NCBI GenBank assembly: GCA_038320345.1
Contig: JBBQED010000029.1
Location: forward strand, 1-34,379
DNA: 34,379 nucleotides
Direction of reading: 5' to 3'
Origin: JBBQED01 sp038320345
GTDB taxonomy: Bacteria > Bacteroidota > Bacteroidia > AKYH767-A > OLB10
The notes under the pieces were generated by a model, which had not been told where the DNA came from, made no database searches, and worked only from the letters and a program-made list of their open reading frames with translations. Below are positions 25,570 to 33,702 of the stretch, piece after piece. Numbering within the stretch: position 1 is the first letter of the stretch; every line of letters starts with the position of its first letter. Both the position numbers and the translations under genes were made by a program.

Positions 25570-26151
25570 ATGAAAAAGCTAATTAGTTATTTCTTTCAGG
25601 GGCTACTTTTTGTAGTTCCTACTGCGGTTACCATTTATATCATGCTGATGGCGATATTATGGATGGATAATCTGCTGCCTATTCAGGTGCCGATTCCAGT
25701 TCCGGGTCTAGAAGGATTCAAACTACCTGGACTGGGTATTCTGGTGATAATCACAGTGATAACTATTCTAGGGTATATAGGAACTCGCTTCGTGAGAAAT
25801 CCCTTTTTCCTCATGTTTGAAGGGCTCATGGAGAGAACACCGCTCCTCAAAGTGATTTATTCTTCAGTAAAGGATCTTATTGAAGCTTTCGTTGGTGAAA
25901 AGAAACGATTTACGCAACCTGTTTTAGTGACGGTGAATAGTAATCCCATTGTGCAACGTATTGGTTTTGTTACGGAAACAGATTTAACAGACGTGGGGAT
26001 CAGCAAGGAGAAGATGGCGGTTTATTTGCCGTTTTCCTATGGATTCAATGGCCAGCTGGTTATCGTGGAAGCTATTAGCGTTACTAAAATCGATGCCTCT
26101 GGTACCGAAATGATGAAGTTTGTAATTTCGGGTGGAGTGACGGATCTTTAA
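25570..26151 (+). CDS. DUF502 family inner-membrane protein
   Basis: 193 residues with two membrane segments: about 7-30 (YFFQGLLFVVPTAVTIYIML) and about 52-72 (GLGILVIITVITILGYIG). Next come the family motif RNPFFLMFEGLMERTPLLKV, IYSSVKDLIEAF, and a soluble beta-rich domain (IGFVTETDL, MAVYLPFSYGFNGQLVIVEA). DUF502 proteins are common in Bacteroidota, Proteobacteria and plants (LIKE-COV proteins); no biochemical role is settled. It leads a tight plus-strand cluster: the secreted coiled-coil gene follows after 14 bases and the dehydrogenase 5 bases after that, so the three are probably co-transcribed, although they share no obvious pathway. Confidence 0.93.
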   Translation: MKKLISYFFQGLLFVVPTAVTIYIMLMAILWMDNLLPIQVPIPVPGLEGFKLPGLGILVIITVITILGYIGTRFVRNPFFLMFEGLMERTPLLKVIYSSVKDLIEAFVGEKKRFTQPVLVTVNSNPIVQRIGFVTETDLTDVGISKEKMAVYLPFSYGFNGQLVIVEAISVTKIDASGTEMMKFVISGGVTDL

Positions 26152-26165
26152 AAAATTGTAAAATC

Positions 26166-26846
26166 ATGAAAACCAGTTTAAAGATGAAGAAAATTTGCTT
26201 TTCTTTCCTGCTACTTCTTTACTGCGGATATGGATCTGCTCAGAATGTTTCTGTTGATCAAGCCGTGGAGCATATTGGCGAAGGCTATAACATGGCGTAT
26301 CGGGTATTCGTTCCTCATACAAACGCTAAAATGTTGCAGAATAGTTGGGTGAAATTTCTGAAAGATAATAAGTCGAAAGTAAAAACATCTAAAGCTGGAA
26401 TCAACGGAAAATATACTGTGATCCCCGCATTAGGTCAGGATACAATTTCTGTGTTTTCACGAATTAATCAGCAACCAGAAGGTATCCAACTAGTAGTTGG
26501 TTTTCTGAGAAACGGAGTTTTTATCTCTGCAGAAACTGCTCCTAGAGATGCAACATTTATTGAACAGATCCTGCATGACTTCGCTCAAAAAGCTGCACAG
26601 GATGGTCTCGATGCTAAATCTTTTTCTACTCAGGAAGAAATTAAAGTTGCGAAAAAAGAACAATCTTCACTTGCAAAGAATACTGCATTTCTACTGAAGG
26701 AAAATGAAAAAATGAGAGCACAGATAATTGTGAATGATAATGCAGTGATTAAAAACAATGCAAGAACTGAATTACTAAAATCGTTGATTGAAACAAAGAA
26801 TACTTCAATCGATTCATTAAAAGCTAAATCAACAGAACTCCGCTAA
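26166..26846 (+). CDS. Secreted hypothetical protein with C-terminal coiled coil, 226 aa
   Basis: A signal peptide (MKKICFSFLLLLYCGYGSAQ from the second Met, base 26184; the first ATG at 26166 adds six residues) is followed by a compact domain of about 110 residues (VDQAVEHIGEGYNMAYRVFV, QNSWVKFLKDNKSKVKTSKA, FSRINQQPEGIQLVVGFL). A charged helical tail (about 155-226, with heptad-like leucines in SLAKNTAFLLKENEKMRAQI) is probably a coiled coil. The globular part recalls small envelope proteins from Bacteroidota that I cannot name. A periplasmic location is inferred. It lies in the middle of the DUF502-dehydrogenase cluster with very short spacers. Confidence 0.8.
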   Translation: MKTSLKMKKICFSFLLLLYCGYGSAQNVSVDQAVEHIGEGYNMAYRVFVPHTNAKMLQNSWVKFLKDNKSKVKTSKAGINGKYTVIPALGQDTISVFSRINQQPEGIQLVVGFLRNGVFISAETAPRDATFIEQILHDFAQKAAQDGLDAKSFSTQEEIKVAKKEQSSLAKNTAFLLKENEKMRAQIIVNDNAVIKNNARTELLKSLIETKNTSIDSLKAKSTELR

Positions 26847-26851
26847 AAAAA

Positions 26852-27814
26852 ATGGCAGATACGGAAACAATATTAGTGTTAGGCTCTGCAGGACAGATCG
26901 GCACTGACCTCGTACATACACTTCGTCAGAATTTAGGTGGCGATCGAGTAATAGCAACTGATGTGAAGGAGCAATCCGGCCCTCTTGCGGATGCAGGTCC
27001 GTTTTATATGATGGATGTTCTCGATGCGCAAAGTGTTGCGGATACTATCAAAAAACATAAAGTTACGCAGGTGTATTTGCTTGCGGCGTTGTTAAGTGCA
27101 ACGGCAGAGCAGAAGATGAAATCAGCATGGAGACTTAATATGGAAGGTCTTTTTAATGTGCTTGATATTGCTAAGGAGACTAAGAATTTTAAAATTTTCT
27201 GGCCTAGTAGTATCGCAGTTTTTGGTCCTACAACACCTCGTCAGTTAACGCCGCAATTTACGGTGATGGAACCCAGCACGGTGTATGGAATTAGTAAGCA
27301 AGCTGGTGAACGTTGGTGTGAATATTACCATGCGAAATTCGGCGTTGATGTGAGAAGTATTCGTTACCCTGGTTTGATCAGTTACAAAGCACATCCTGGT
27401 GGAGGCACTACGGATTATGCAGTGGATATTTATCATCAGGCTCTCGATAAAGGAAGTTACACTTGTTTTCTGAAAGAAGATACTGCCTTGCCCATGATGT
27501 ATATGCCAGATGCTATTCGCGCTACCTTAGAACTCATGGCCGCACCAGAATCATCCATCAAAATACGCAGCAGTTATAACCTTGGTGGAATCAGCTTTAC
27601 CCCAAAAGAAATAGCTGATGAAATCAAAAAACATATTCCTGATTTTAAAATTACTTACGAACCTGATTTCCGTCAGCAGATTGCAGATTCATGGCCACAG
27701 TCGATTGACGACAGTCGTGCTCACAGCGACTGGGGTTGGAAAGGCAAGTATGATTTGACATCCATGACAGATGACATGTTGTTACACCTGAAAGAAGCCC
27801 GTCAGCATGTTTGA
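26852..27814 (+). CDS. NAD-dependent epimerase/dehydratase family, probable L-threonine 3-dehydrogenase (SDR type)
   Basis: 320 residues. The Rossmann nucleotide-binding motif is LVLGSAGQIGTDL (about 9-21), followed by an acidic end of beta-2 (ATDVKE) typical of NAD preference. The extended-SDR catalytic pair is in TVYGISKQAGE (YxxxK). Motifs GGGTTDYAVDIYHQAL, CFLKEDTALPMMYMPDAI and WPQSIDDSRAHSDWGW match the short-chain L-threonine dehydrogenases, which oxidise threonine to 2-amino-3-oxobutyrate and differ from the zinc-dependent Tdh of E. coli. The partner enzyme, 2-amino-3-ketobutyrate CoA ligase, is not in the window. It starts 5 bases after the preceding gene, so it is probably translated from the same message. 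Confidence 0.88.
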   Translation: MADTETILVLGSAGQIGTDLVHTLRQNLGGDRVIATDVKEQSGPLADAGPFYMMDVLDAQSVADTIKKHKVTQVYLLAALLSATAEQKMKSAWRLNMEGLFNVLDIAKETKNFKIFWPSSIAVFGPTTPRQLTPQFTVMEPSTVYGISKQAGERWCEYYHAKFGVDVRSIRYPGLISYKAHPGGGTTDYAVDIYHQALDKGSYTCFLKEDTALPMMYMPDAIRATLELMAAPESSIKIRSSYNLGGISFTPKEIADEIKKHIPDFKITYEPDFRQQIADSWPQSIDDSRAHSDWGWKGKYDLTSMTDDMLLHLKEARQHV

Positions 27815-27936
27815 AATACTAGGAATCTTTGTTAACTAACGTTGCGGATATCCGAAAATTAACATTCTCTTTACCCCTAAAAAGAGCATGAAAGAAATTT
27901 GTTTGAACAGGGAACCTACCTAATATTCGAGTCTTA

Positions 27937-29412
27937 ATGAATCATCCACTTTACATTACCAACTCTCTGAGTAGAGAAAAAGAGCAGTTTATTCCTATTA
28001 ATTCACCTTTTGTTGGATTGTATGTTTGCGGACCAACAGTTTATGGCGAAGCACATTTAGGTCATGCACGTCCTTATATTACTTTTGATATTCTGAGTCG
28101 CTACCTTGGTTTTCTGGGATATAAAGTTCGTTATGTACGTAATATCACCGACGTTGGTCATCTGGAAAATGATGCTGATGAAGGAGAAGATAAAATTGCT
28201 AAGAAAGCGCGGCTTGAACAACTCGAGCCTATGGAGATTGTTGAATTATATACAGGGAGTTTTCATGATTCTATGCGTGCCCTCAATAATCGTCCACCGG
28301 GAATTGAGCCTCGTGCTTCCGGACATATCATCGAACAGATTACCATGATTCAAGAAATAATCGATCATGGTTATGCGTATGAATCCAATGGTTCTGTTTA
28401 TTTTGATGTGATCAATTACAGTAAATCGAATGACTACGGAAAACTCTCCGGACGAATCATCGAAGATCTGATTGCCGGTGCAGGAAATGAACGTCGTGAA
28501 CTCGAAGGGCAAGCAGAAAAAAGAAATCCAGCCGACTTTGCCCTCTGGAAAAAAGCTTCACCAGAACATATTATGCGCTGGCCATCTCCATGGAGCAATG
28601 GTTTTCCGGGATGGCATATTGAATGTTCTGCAATGAGTAAAAAATATCTTGGTGAAACATTTGATATTCATGGAGGCGGAATGGATTTATTATTTCCTCA
28701 TCATGAAAGTGAAATTGCGCAATCTAAAGGTAGTTGTGGTAAAGCTCCAGTGAAATACTGGATGCATAATAATATGATTACTATCAACGGGCAGAAGATG
28801 GGGAAGTCGCTCGGTAATTTTATCACCTTGCAGAAATTTTTTACTGGAGATCATCCATTGCTGGAACAAAAGTATAGTCCGATGGCGATCCGTTTCTTTA
28901 TCATGCAAGCGCATTATAGAAGTACACTTGATTTCTCAAATGAAGGTCTGATTGCTGCAGAGAAAGGATTTAACAGACTGATGTCGGCAATTGAAGTACT
29001 TGGTAAACTCAAAGCCAATGATGTTTCTACATTTGATGTAGTTGCTTGGAAAGAAAAATTATTTGCTGCATTGAATGATGATCTTAATACAGCAATTGCA
29101 ATTTCTCATTTGTTTGATGCAGCACGTGTCATTAATTCTGTGAATGCAGGAACAGAAAAATTGAATGCAGAGGATCTTACATTGTTAAGAGAAACGATGC
29201 AGGCATTTGTTTTTGAGATTCTCGGATTAAAAGCAGAAGTAAAAAGTAATGATGAAGATCTCGAAGGAGTGATGAAATTATTATTCAATATCCGTGCGGA
29301 AGCAAAAAGTAAAAAAGACTTCGCTACATCCGATAGAATCCGTGATGAGTTGTTGAAATTGAATTTTATAATAAAAGATGAGAAAGATGGTACTTCGTGG
29401 AGTAAAGCTTGA
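27937..29412 (+). CDS. cysS: Cysteinyl-tRNA synthetase
   Basis: 491 residues, class I synthetase charging tRNA-Cys. It has LYVCGPTVYGEAHLGHARPY, with the first zinc-ligand Cys and the HIGH-type motif (HLGH, about 40-43). WHIECSAMS and PHHESEIAQ supply the remaining zinc ligands that read the thiol, HGGGMDLLFPHH is the family signature, and GQKMGKSLGNFI (about 284) is the KMSKS loop with Gly for Ser. The C-terminal anticodon-binding helical bundle is present to the end. The last 35 bases overlap the start of the M28 peptidase gene, suggesting coupled translation. The 122-base upstream spacer has no clear promoter; a small CTCTTT/AAAGAG stem lies at 27867-27886. Confidence 0.97.
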   Translation: MNHPLYITNSLSREKEQFIPINSPFVGLYVCGPTVYGEAHLGHARPYITFDILSRYLGFLGYKVRYVRNITDVGHLENDADEGEDKIAKKARLEQLEPMEIVELYTGSFHDSMRALNNRPPGIEPRASGHIIEQITMIQEIIDHGYAYESNGSVYFDVINYSKSNDYGKLSGRIIEDLIAGAGNERRELEGQAEKRNPADFALWKKASPEHIMRWPSPWSNGFPGWHIECSAMSKKYLGETFDIHGGGMDLLFPHHESEIAQSKGSCGKAPVKYWMHNNMITINGQKMGKSLGNFITLQKFFTGDHPLLEQKYSPMAIRFFIMQAHYRSTLDFSNEGLIAAEKGFNRLMSAIEVLGKLKANDVSTFDVVAWKEKLFAALNDDLNTAIAISHLFDAARVINSVNAGTEKLNAEDLTLLRETMQAFVFEILGLKAEVKSNDEDLEGVMKLLFNIRAEAKSKKDFATSDRIRDELLKLNFIIKDEKDGTSWSKA

Positions 29413-30400
29413 AAAGTTAGTTGTCATCGGATTGCTTTTTCTGGCCGTTGCCTGTGGTTCTGGTGATGAGCAGAATGGAAATCAGCATACAACTACCTCT
29501 ACAAAACCTGTAGTAAGTGCTCCTACTTTCAATAGCGATTCAGCATTTGCGCATACAGCAATGCAGGTAAGTTTTGGGCCTAGAATCCCTAATTCAACAG
29601 CTCATGAAAAATGTGGTGATTGGATCATCAGTGAATTAATGCGTTATGCCGACACCGTTATAGTCCAATCTTTTAGATCACGAGGCTTTGATGGGAAGAC
29701 CTTGAATGGAAGAAATATCATTGCTTCTTTTAAGCCAACAAAGAATGGACGTATCATGTTGAGTTCTCACTGGGATACTCGTCCCTTTGCTGATCAGGAT
29801 TCAGTTCGTAAAGATGAACCAATTGATGGAGCTAATGATGGTGCAAGTGGAGTAGGGATTCTGATTGAAGTCGCTCGACAGCTTTCACTTACTAAACCTG
29901 ATGTAGGTGTAGATATCATTTTGTTCGACTTAGAAGATTATGGTCAACCGGATGATAGTAAATTGCCACCGGTAGAAGATTCATACTGTTTAGGTTCTCA
30001 ATACTGGGCGAATAATTTGCATGTCCCGAATTATTTTGCGCGCTATGGAATATTACTTGACATGACTGGAGCAGCAAATGCTACTTTCTTCAAAGAAGGA
30101 ACCTCCGTTCGTTATGCTCCTGAAGTTGTCGATTATGTATGGAAAATTGCTGGAGATGCTGGGTTCTCAGATTACTTCCTACTTGATAAATCTAATGGAA
30201 TCATCGACGATCATTATTACATCAATACACTTGCAAAAATCAAGATGATTGACATTGTACATTATGATGCAAATACCCCATCTCATTTTTGGAAACATTG
30301 GCATACCCATGGAGATACGATTGATAAAATTGATCGGAATTCATTACGTGCAACCGGTCAAACCCTGTTAGCGGTATTGTTCAGTGAAATTTCATCTTAA
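29378..30400 (+). CDS. M28-family zinc metallopeptidase/glutaminyl cyclase-like lipoprotein
   Basis: 340 residues. The N-terminus (MRKMVLRGVKLEKLVVIGLL then FLAVACGSGDEQ) looks like a lipoprotein signal with the cysteine at about 26, so an envelope-anchored enzyme is likely. The catalytic domain has the metal ligands of M28 enzymes in order: SSHWDTRPFAD (His), DGANDGASG (bridging Asp), LFDLEDYGQ (Glu), ILLDMTG (Asp) and KHWHTHGDT (His). The spacing and the short 300-residue domain fit the glutaminyl-peptide cyclotransferase-like subgroup, which either forms N-terminal pyroglutamate or acts as an aminopeptidase. T9SS substrates in Bacteroidota often carry N-terminal pyroglutamate, which makes the cyclase reading attractive but unproven. 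The start could instead be the ATG at 29387. It overlaps cysS. Confidence 0.88.
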   Translation: MRKMVLRGVKLEKLVVIGLLFLAVACGSGDEQNGNQHTTTSTKPVVSAPTFNSDSAFAHTAMQVSFGPRIPNSTAHEKCGDWIISELMRYADTVIVQSFRSRGFDGKTLNGRNIIASFKPTKNGRIMLSSHWDTRPFADQDSVRKDEPIDGANDGASGVGILIEVARQLSLTKPDVGVDIILFDLEDYGQPDDSKLPPVEDSYCLGSQYWANNLHVPNYFARYGILLDMTGAANATFFKEGTSVRYAPEVVDYVWKIAGDAGFSDYFLLDKSNGIIDDHYYINTLAKIKMIDIVHYDANTPSHFWKHWHTHGDTIDKIDRNSLRATGQTLLAVLFSEISS

Positions 30401-30473
30401 TATTTAGTGGATATCTAATTTCACATTAAACTTTTCGATAGTTATTTGTTCTTAGTGATCTAATTCTTCTCTT

Positions 30474-32969
30474 ATGCGTTCATTCTCCATTATTATTATT
30501 CTTTTTTTCTCGGTATTTTTTACCCAGGCTCAACAACCTGGTGTTGCTGATACTTCAAAAATAAATCGTAGTGGAAGAGATACCGCAGCATTTCGAAATA
30601 TGCCTGCTATCGGAAAAGTAATGGGAATTTTGAAGGACTCCACTACTAAGGCGAATATGGAATTTGCTTCTATTGCAGTATTAAGATTGAGAGATAGTAG
30701 TGCCGTTGGCGGAGCATTAACCGATGAAAAGGGTAGATTTCTGATTGAAGAATTAAAACCCGGTCGTTATATCATTCGCATTACGAGTATTGGCTTTCGT
30801 ACGCTTGATTCTAAACCGTTTTTGCTTACACCTCAGGATGCGGTAAAAGATTTTGGATCGGTGTACATGCCTCCAAGTAATAAAAATTTAAAGGAAGTAA
30901 AAATTGAAGGAGAGAAAGAGCAATATGTTAATTCCCTCGATAAAAAGATTTATAATGTAGAGAAAGATATTGTTGCCACAGGAGGTACTGCAGCGGACAT
31001 CATGAAAAATATTCCATCTGTAAATATTGATGTCGATGGTAAAGTAAGTTTGAGAGGAAGTGAAAATGTAACTATTCTGATCGATGGAAAACCAAGTGGC
31101 GTTGGTGGAGGTGATAAAGCTGCCCTATTGCAGCAACTTCCTGCTGGATCGATAGAATCAGTAGAGATTATTACCAATCCATCCGCTCGATACGATGCTG
31201 AAGGAATGGCTGGTATCATCAATATCAAAACTAAGCATGATAAAAATAATGGTCTCAACGGAACGGTGAGTGTAGGTGTAGGGACGGGAGATAAATATAA
31301 TTCGGGTTTTACCTTAAATAATAGAGGAAAAAAAGTCAATCTCTATACTTCTTATAATGTCAGACAGGAGAATAGAACTTTTGAAGGTGCTTCTGATCGT
31401 CTTAATTTGTACAATGAGCCCAATACGATTTATACAACTGACAACGAAGGCTTAAATCATAATGAAACGCATAATGCAAAATTAGGAGCTGACTTTTTCC
31501 TAAGTCAATATAATACACTCAGCGCATCTTTTGGATATAATAACCGTTTCGAAACTCGAAATGAAAGGATCGATTATAGCTTTCAGTCGGCAGAAGGAAT
31601 TTCTTATCTTGATTTTTACCGCAGAAATCATGAGTTAGAAAAGTCGGATGGTGGTGAAGGTCTTTTAGATTTTAAACATGTATTTCCGGGAAGTAAAACG
31701 GAACTTACTGCAAGCGCTTCCTTTAATATGAACCAGCGTAAGAGTAATGAGCGTTACGCTAATTATTTTACCGATGCGACATTACAAAGTAGTCGCAATA
31801 TAACCGATGCGGCGTATTCCACAGCGGTCGTTCAATCGGATTTCGTTCATCCAATAAATGATAAGTCGAAATTTGAGGCAGGAGTTAAAGGGACGATGCG
31901 CCGCAATGATAATGATGTAACTGGATTGCAATCACAGGATGGTGAAAATTTTGTGGTCGTAGATAATTATACGAATCGATTTATTTATACGGATAAAGTT
32001 TTTGCAGGCTATGCTCAATATACCGGGAAGTTTATGGTGTTTGATTATATGGCAGGAGTAAGAACAGAAGCGAGCATCATAGAAGGAGATTCTAGAGCTG
32101 ACTCCAGTGATTTCACCAATGACTATATTGATTTGTTTCCCAGTGCAACAGTAAAATATACCGTAAACCAAGTAAATGAGTTGCAGGTGAGTTATAGTCG
32201 GAGAATAAACCGTCCCGGACAAGGGCAGTTGAATCCATTTACTGATTATGCAGACAGTTTGAATGTGCGATCAGGAAATCCTAAACTTTCTCCTGAATAT
32301 ATCAGCAGCATAGAGTTAGGATATTTTAGAAGAATTAAGGAGCAATCTGTAGGCGCTACAATTTACTATCGTTACACAACTGACCTAATTACGCGTTACC
32401 GGATTGTAGAGCCAGTTTCAGGAGTTACTACTACCACCTTCCGAAATTTCAGTTCTTCTCAAAATATTGGTCTTGAGTTGGTGCTTAGAAATCAACTAGG
32501 AAAAAAATTCAGTGCGACTACAAGTGTCAATATTTTCCAAAATAAAATTGATGGAAGTAATGTTGATGCCGAATTGCAGAGCAATGCTACCAACTGGAAT
32601 GCACGTACAACAATCAACTATAAATTGTTTGCAGCTACATCATTACAGGTCACTGCTAACTATATGGCTCCTTCTGTAAATCCACAGGGAACATTTAAAG
32701 GGATGAGTGGAGTAGATGTAGGATTCCGCCAAGATTTTATGAAAGGAAAGTTGAATCTAAGTATTAGCGTAAGCGATATATTTGATATTCGAAAATTCGA
32801 AATCCATCAGGATACACCTGATTTCATTTCTGATTTTTACCGTAAGCGTGAAAGCCGTGTTGCCAATTTCACGCTCTCTTACCGCTTTGGCGTTGCAGAT
32901 ACCAGCAAGAGAAAACAAAATCGTACTCCGGAGTTGCAACAGGATATGAATAATCAAGGCGATTTTTAA
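30474..32969 (+). CDS. TonB-dependent-receptor-like outer-membrane beta-barrel protein
   Basis: 831 residues with a signal peptide (MRSFSIIIILFFSVFFTQAQ). A carboxypeptidase-regulatory-like beta-sandwich follows at about 48-130 (VMGILKDSTTKANMEFASIA, GALTDEKGRFLIEELKPGRY). The plug domain at about 150-255 has TAADIMKNIPSVNIDVDG, VSLRGSENVTILIDGKPSG and IESVEIITNPSARYDAEG. The large beta-barrel at about 260-805 (outer membrane beta-barrel 3 type) includes VSYSRRINRPGQGQLNPF and RSGNPKLSPEYISSIELGYF. The tail after ANFTLSYRFG is extended and polar (TSKRKQNRTPELQQ). No TonB box is obvious, and no SusD partner is adjacent, so it is probably not a classical SusC glycan importer; the substrate is unknown. 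It begins 73 bases after the M28 gene. Confidence 0.92.
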   Translation: MRSFSIIIILFFSVFFTQAQQPGVADTSKINRSGRDTAAFRNMPAIGKVMGILKDSTTKANMEFASIAVLRLRDSSAVGGALTDEKGRFLIEELKPGRYIIRITSIGFRTLDSKPFLLTPQDAVKDFGSVYMPPSNKNLKEVKIEGEKEQYVNSLDKKIYNVEKDIVATGGTAADIMKNIPSVNIDVDGKVSLRGSENVTILIDGKPSGVGGGDKAALLQQLPAGSIESVEIITNPSARYDAEGMAGIINIKTKHDKNNGLNGTVSVGVGTGDKYNSGFTLNNRGKKVNLYTSYNVRQENRTFEGASDRLNLYNEPNTIYTTDNEGLNHNETHNAKLGADFFLSQYNTLSASFGYNNRFETRNERIDYSFQSAEGISYLDFYRRNHELEKSDGGEGLLDFKHVFPGSKTELTASASFNMNQRKSNERYANYFTDATLQSSRNITDAAYSTAVVQSDFVHPINDKSKFEAGVKGTMRRNDNDVTGLQSQDGENFVVVDNYTNRFIYTDKVFAGYAQYTGKFMVFDYMAGVRTEASIIEGDSRADSSDFTNDYIDLFPSATVKYTVNQVNELQVSYSRRINRPGQGQLNPFTDYADSLNVRSGNPKLSPEYISSIELGYFRRIKEQSVGATIYYRYTTDLITRYRIVEPVSGVTTTTFRNFSSSQNIGLELVLRNQLGKKFSATTSVNIFQNKIDGSNVDAELQSNATNWNARTTINYKLFAATSLQVTANYMAPSVNPQGTFKGMSGVDVGFRQDFMKGKLNLSISVSDIFDIRKFEIHQDTPDFISDFYRKRESRVANFTLSYRFGVADTSKRKQNRTPELQQDMNNQGDF

Positions 32970-33044
32970 AGTACTAATTCTGCCATCTTCAAATTTAGAA
33001 TCAAACAATGCTAAAAATGCAATTAGTAGAAATCCAGACTTTTA

Positions 33045-33138
33045 TTGAAGTAAACTAATTTAAATTTCAAGTTTAAAAACTATCCGAAGCAGCGCGCGGA
33101 CGGTCCAGCGAAAAGAGCGAACCGGTGATGCGGTAACC
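33045..33138 (+). repeat. Repeat family A, copy 1 (94 bp)
   Basis: Begins TTGAAGTAAACTAATTTAAA and ends GTGATGCGGTAACC. It matches copy 2 (33201-33294) at 91 of 94 positions by eye. An AT-rich half is followed by a GC-rich half (GCGCGCGGACGGTCCAGCG, with the palindrome GGACGGTCC) unlike the surrounding DNA. The preceding AGTAGAAATCC is also shared by both copies. No coding frame runs through it. Confidence 0.9.
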
Positions 33139-33200
33139 AAAACTTTTAATCAAAACAAAAAAATAAAACCAGTAGAAATCCGTCGAAACCCAGCGCAGAA

Positions 33201-33294
33201 TTGAAGTAAACTAATTTAAATTTCAAGTTTAAAAACTATCCGAAGCGGCGCGCGGACGGTCCAGCGAAAAGTGCGAACCGGTGATGCGTTAACC
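33201..33294 (+). repeat. Repeat family A, copy 2 (94 bp)
   Basis: Direct repeat of 33045-33138 with three substitutions, 156 bases downstream. Its AACCGGTGATGC (33276-33287) is exactly complementary to GCATCACCGGTT at 33335-33346 just downstream, so this copy can form a stem that copy 1 lacks nearby. Confidence 0.9.
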
Positions 33295-33346
33295 GATACA
33301 CAAACGGTAATGGTAGAACGCTGACCCGCCCCCTGCATCACCGGTT
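33276..33346. other. 12-bp inverted repeat closing a 47-base loop
   Basis: AACCGGTGATGC (33276-33287) pairs perfectly with GCATCACCGGTT (33335-33346). The arms link the end of repeat A copy 2 to the segment just before repeat B copy 1. It might be a folded transcript element or the remnant of a short mobile repeat. Confidence 0.6.
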
Positions 33347-33354
33347 GGTTTTCG

Positions 33355-33482
33355 GTGGTGCCTTTCTTTGCTACTTTCTTTTGCAAAAAGAAAGTAGGAC
33401 CTCCGTCAGGAAAATCACCGATGAAATCGGTGAATCAGAACTCAAATTATTGAGCTAGTAAAATCAAATCCCTTGCGATTGA
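33355..33482. repeat. Repeat family B, copy 1 (128 bp, REP-like)
   Basis: The first 79 bases are identical to copy 2. It holds three successive inverted repeats: CTACTTTCTTTT/AAAAGAAAGTAG (33371-33382/33386-33397), TCACCGAT/ATCGGTGA around a GAA loop, and CTCAA/TTGAG. I recall similar CTTTCTTTTGCAAAAAGAAAG palindromes as dispersed intergenic elements in Bacteroidota and other bacteria. It lies between convergent genes. Confidence 0.85.
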
Positions 33483-33612
33483 GTGGTGCCTTTCTTTGCT
33501 ACTTTCTTTTGCAAAAAGAAAGTAGGACCTCCGTCAGGAAAATCACCGATGAAATCGGTGATGGGAGAACTCAAATTATTGAGTAAGTCAAAATAAAATC
33601 CCTTGCGAGTGA
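33483..33612. repeat. Repeat family B, copy 2 (130 bp, REP-like)
   Basis: Adjacent to copy 1 without a spacer and identical over the first 79 bases. The later part differs by small substitutions and indels (GAATCAGAACTC against GATGGGAGAACTC). The second palindrome is longer here (ATCACCGAT/ATCGGTGAT), suggesting pairing is maintained. Confidence 0.85.
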
Positions 33613-33674
33613 GTGGTGCCTTTCTTTGCTACTTTCTTTTGCAAAAAGAAAGATGGGCTCTCCGCCAGGAGAAA
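33613..33674. repeat. Repeat family B, copy 3 (partial)
   Basis: The first 40 bases (through GCAAAAAGAAAG) are identical to copies 1 and 2. It then diverges (ATGGGCTCTCCGCCAGGAG against TAGGACCTCCGTCAGGA) and stops short of the other palindromes. It ends about 28 bases from the stop codon of the minus-strand gene at 33703, so the hairpin may also help end that transcript. Confidence 0.75.
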
Positions 33675-33702
33675 GTATGAGAAGGACTAAAAATAATTTA
33701 AC

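Noticed and set aside
27815..27936. Possible tRNA or riboswitch ahead of cysS.
   Set aside because: No cloverleaf or T-box-like structure could be traced; only a 6-bp stem at 27867-27886 without a T run.
28794..28808. KMGKS instead of KMSKS in cysteinyl-tRNA synthetase.
   Set aside because: The Gly variant is common in Bacteroidota CysS proteins as far as I recall, and all other catalytic and zinc motifs are intact, so it is not evidence of an inactive or special paralogue.
30950..31339. Minus-strand frame of 129 codons inside the TonB-receptor-like gene.
   Set aside because: Antisense to conserved plug-domain codons; Ser/Pro/Leu-rich translation typical of a shadow frame.
30474..32969. SusC of a polysaccharide utilisation locus.
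   Set aside because: No SusD-like gene, glycan-active enzyme or regulator is adjacent, and the barrel type fits the non-SusC outer-membrane family better.
33000..33700. Insertion sequence or integrated element.
   Set aside because: There is no transposase or integrase frame, no long terminal inverted repeats and no target duplication visible; only short repeat units are present.
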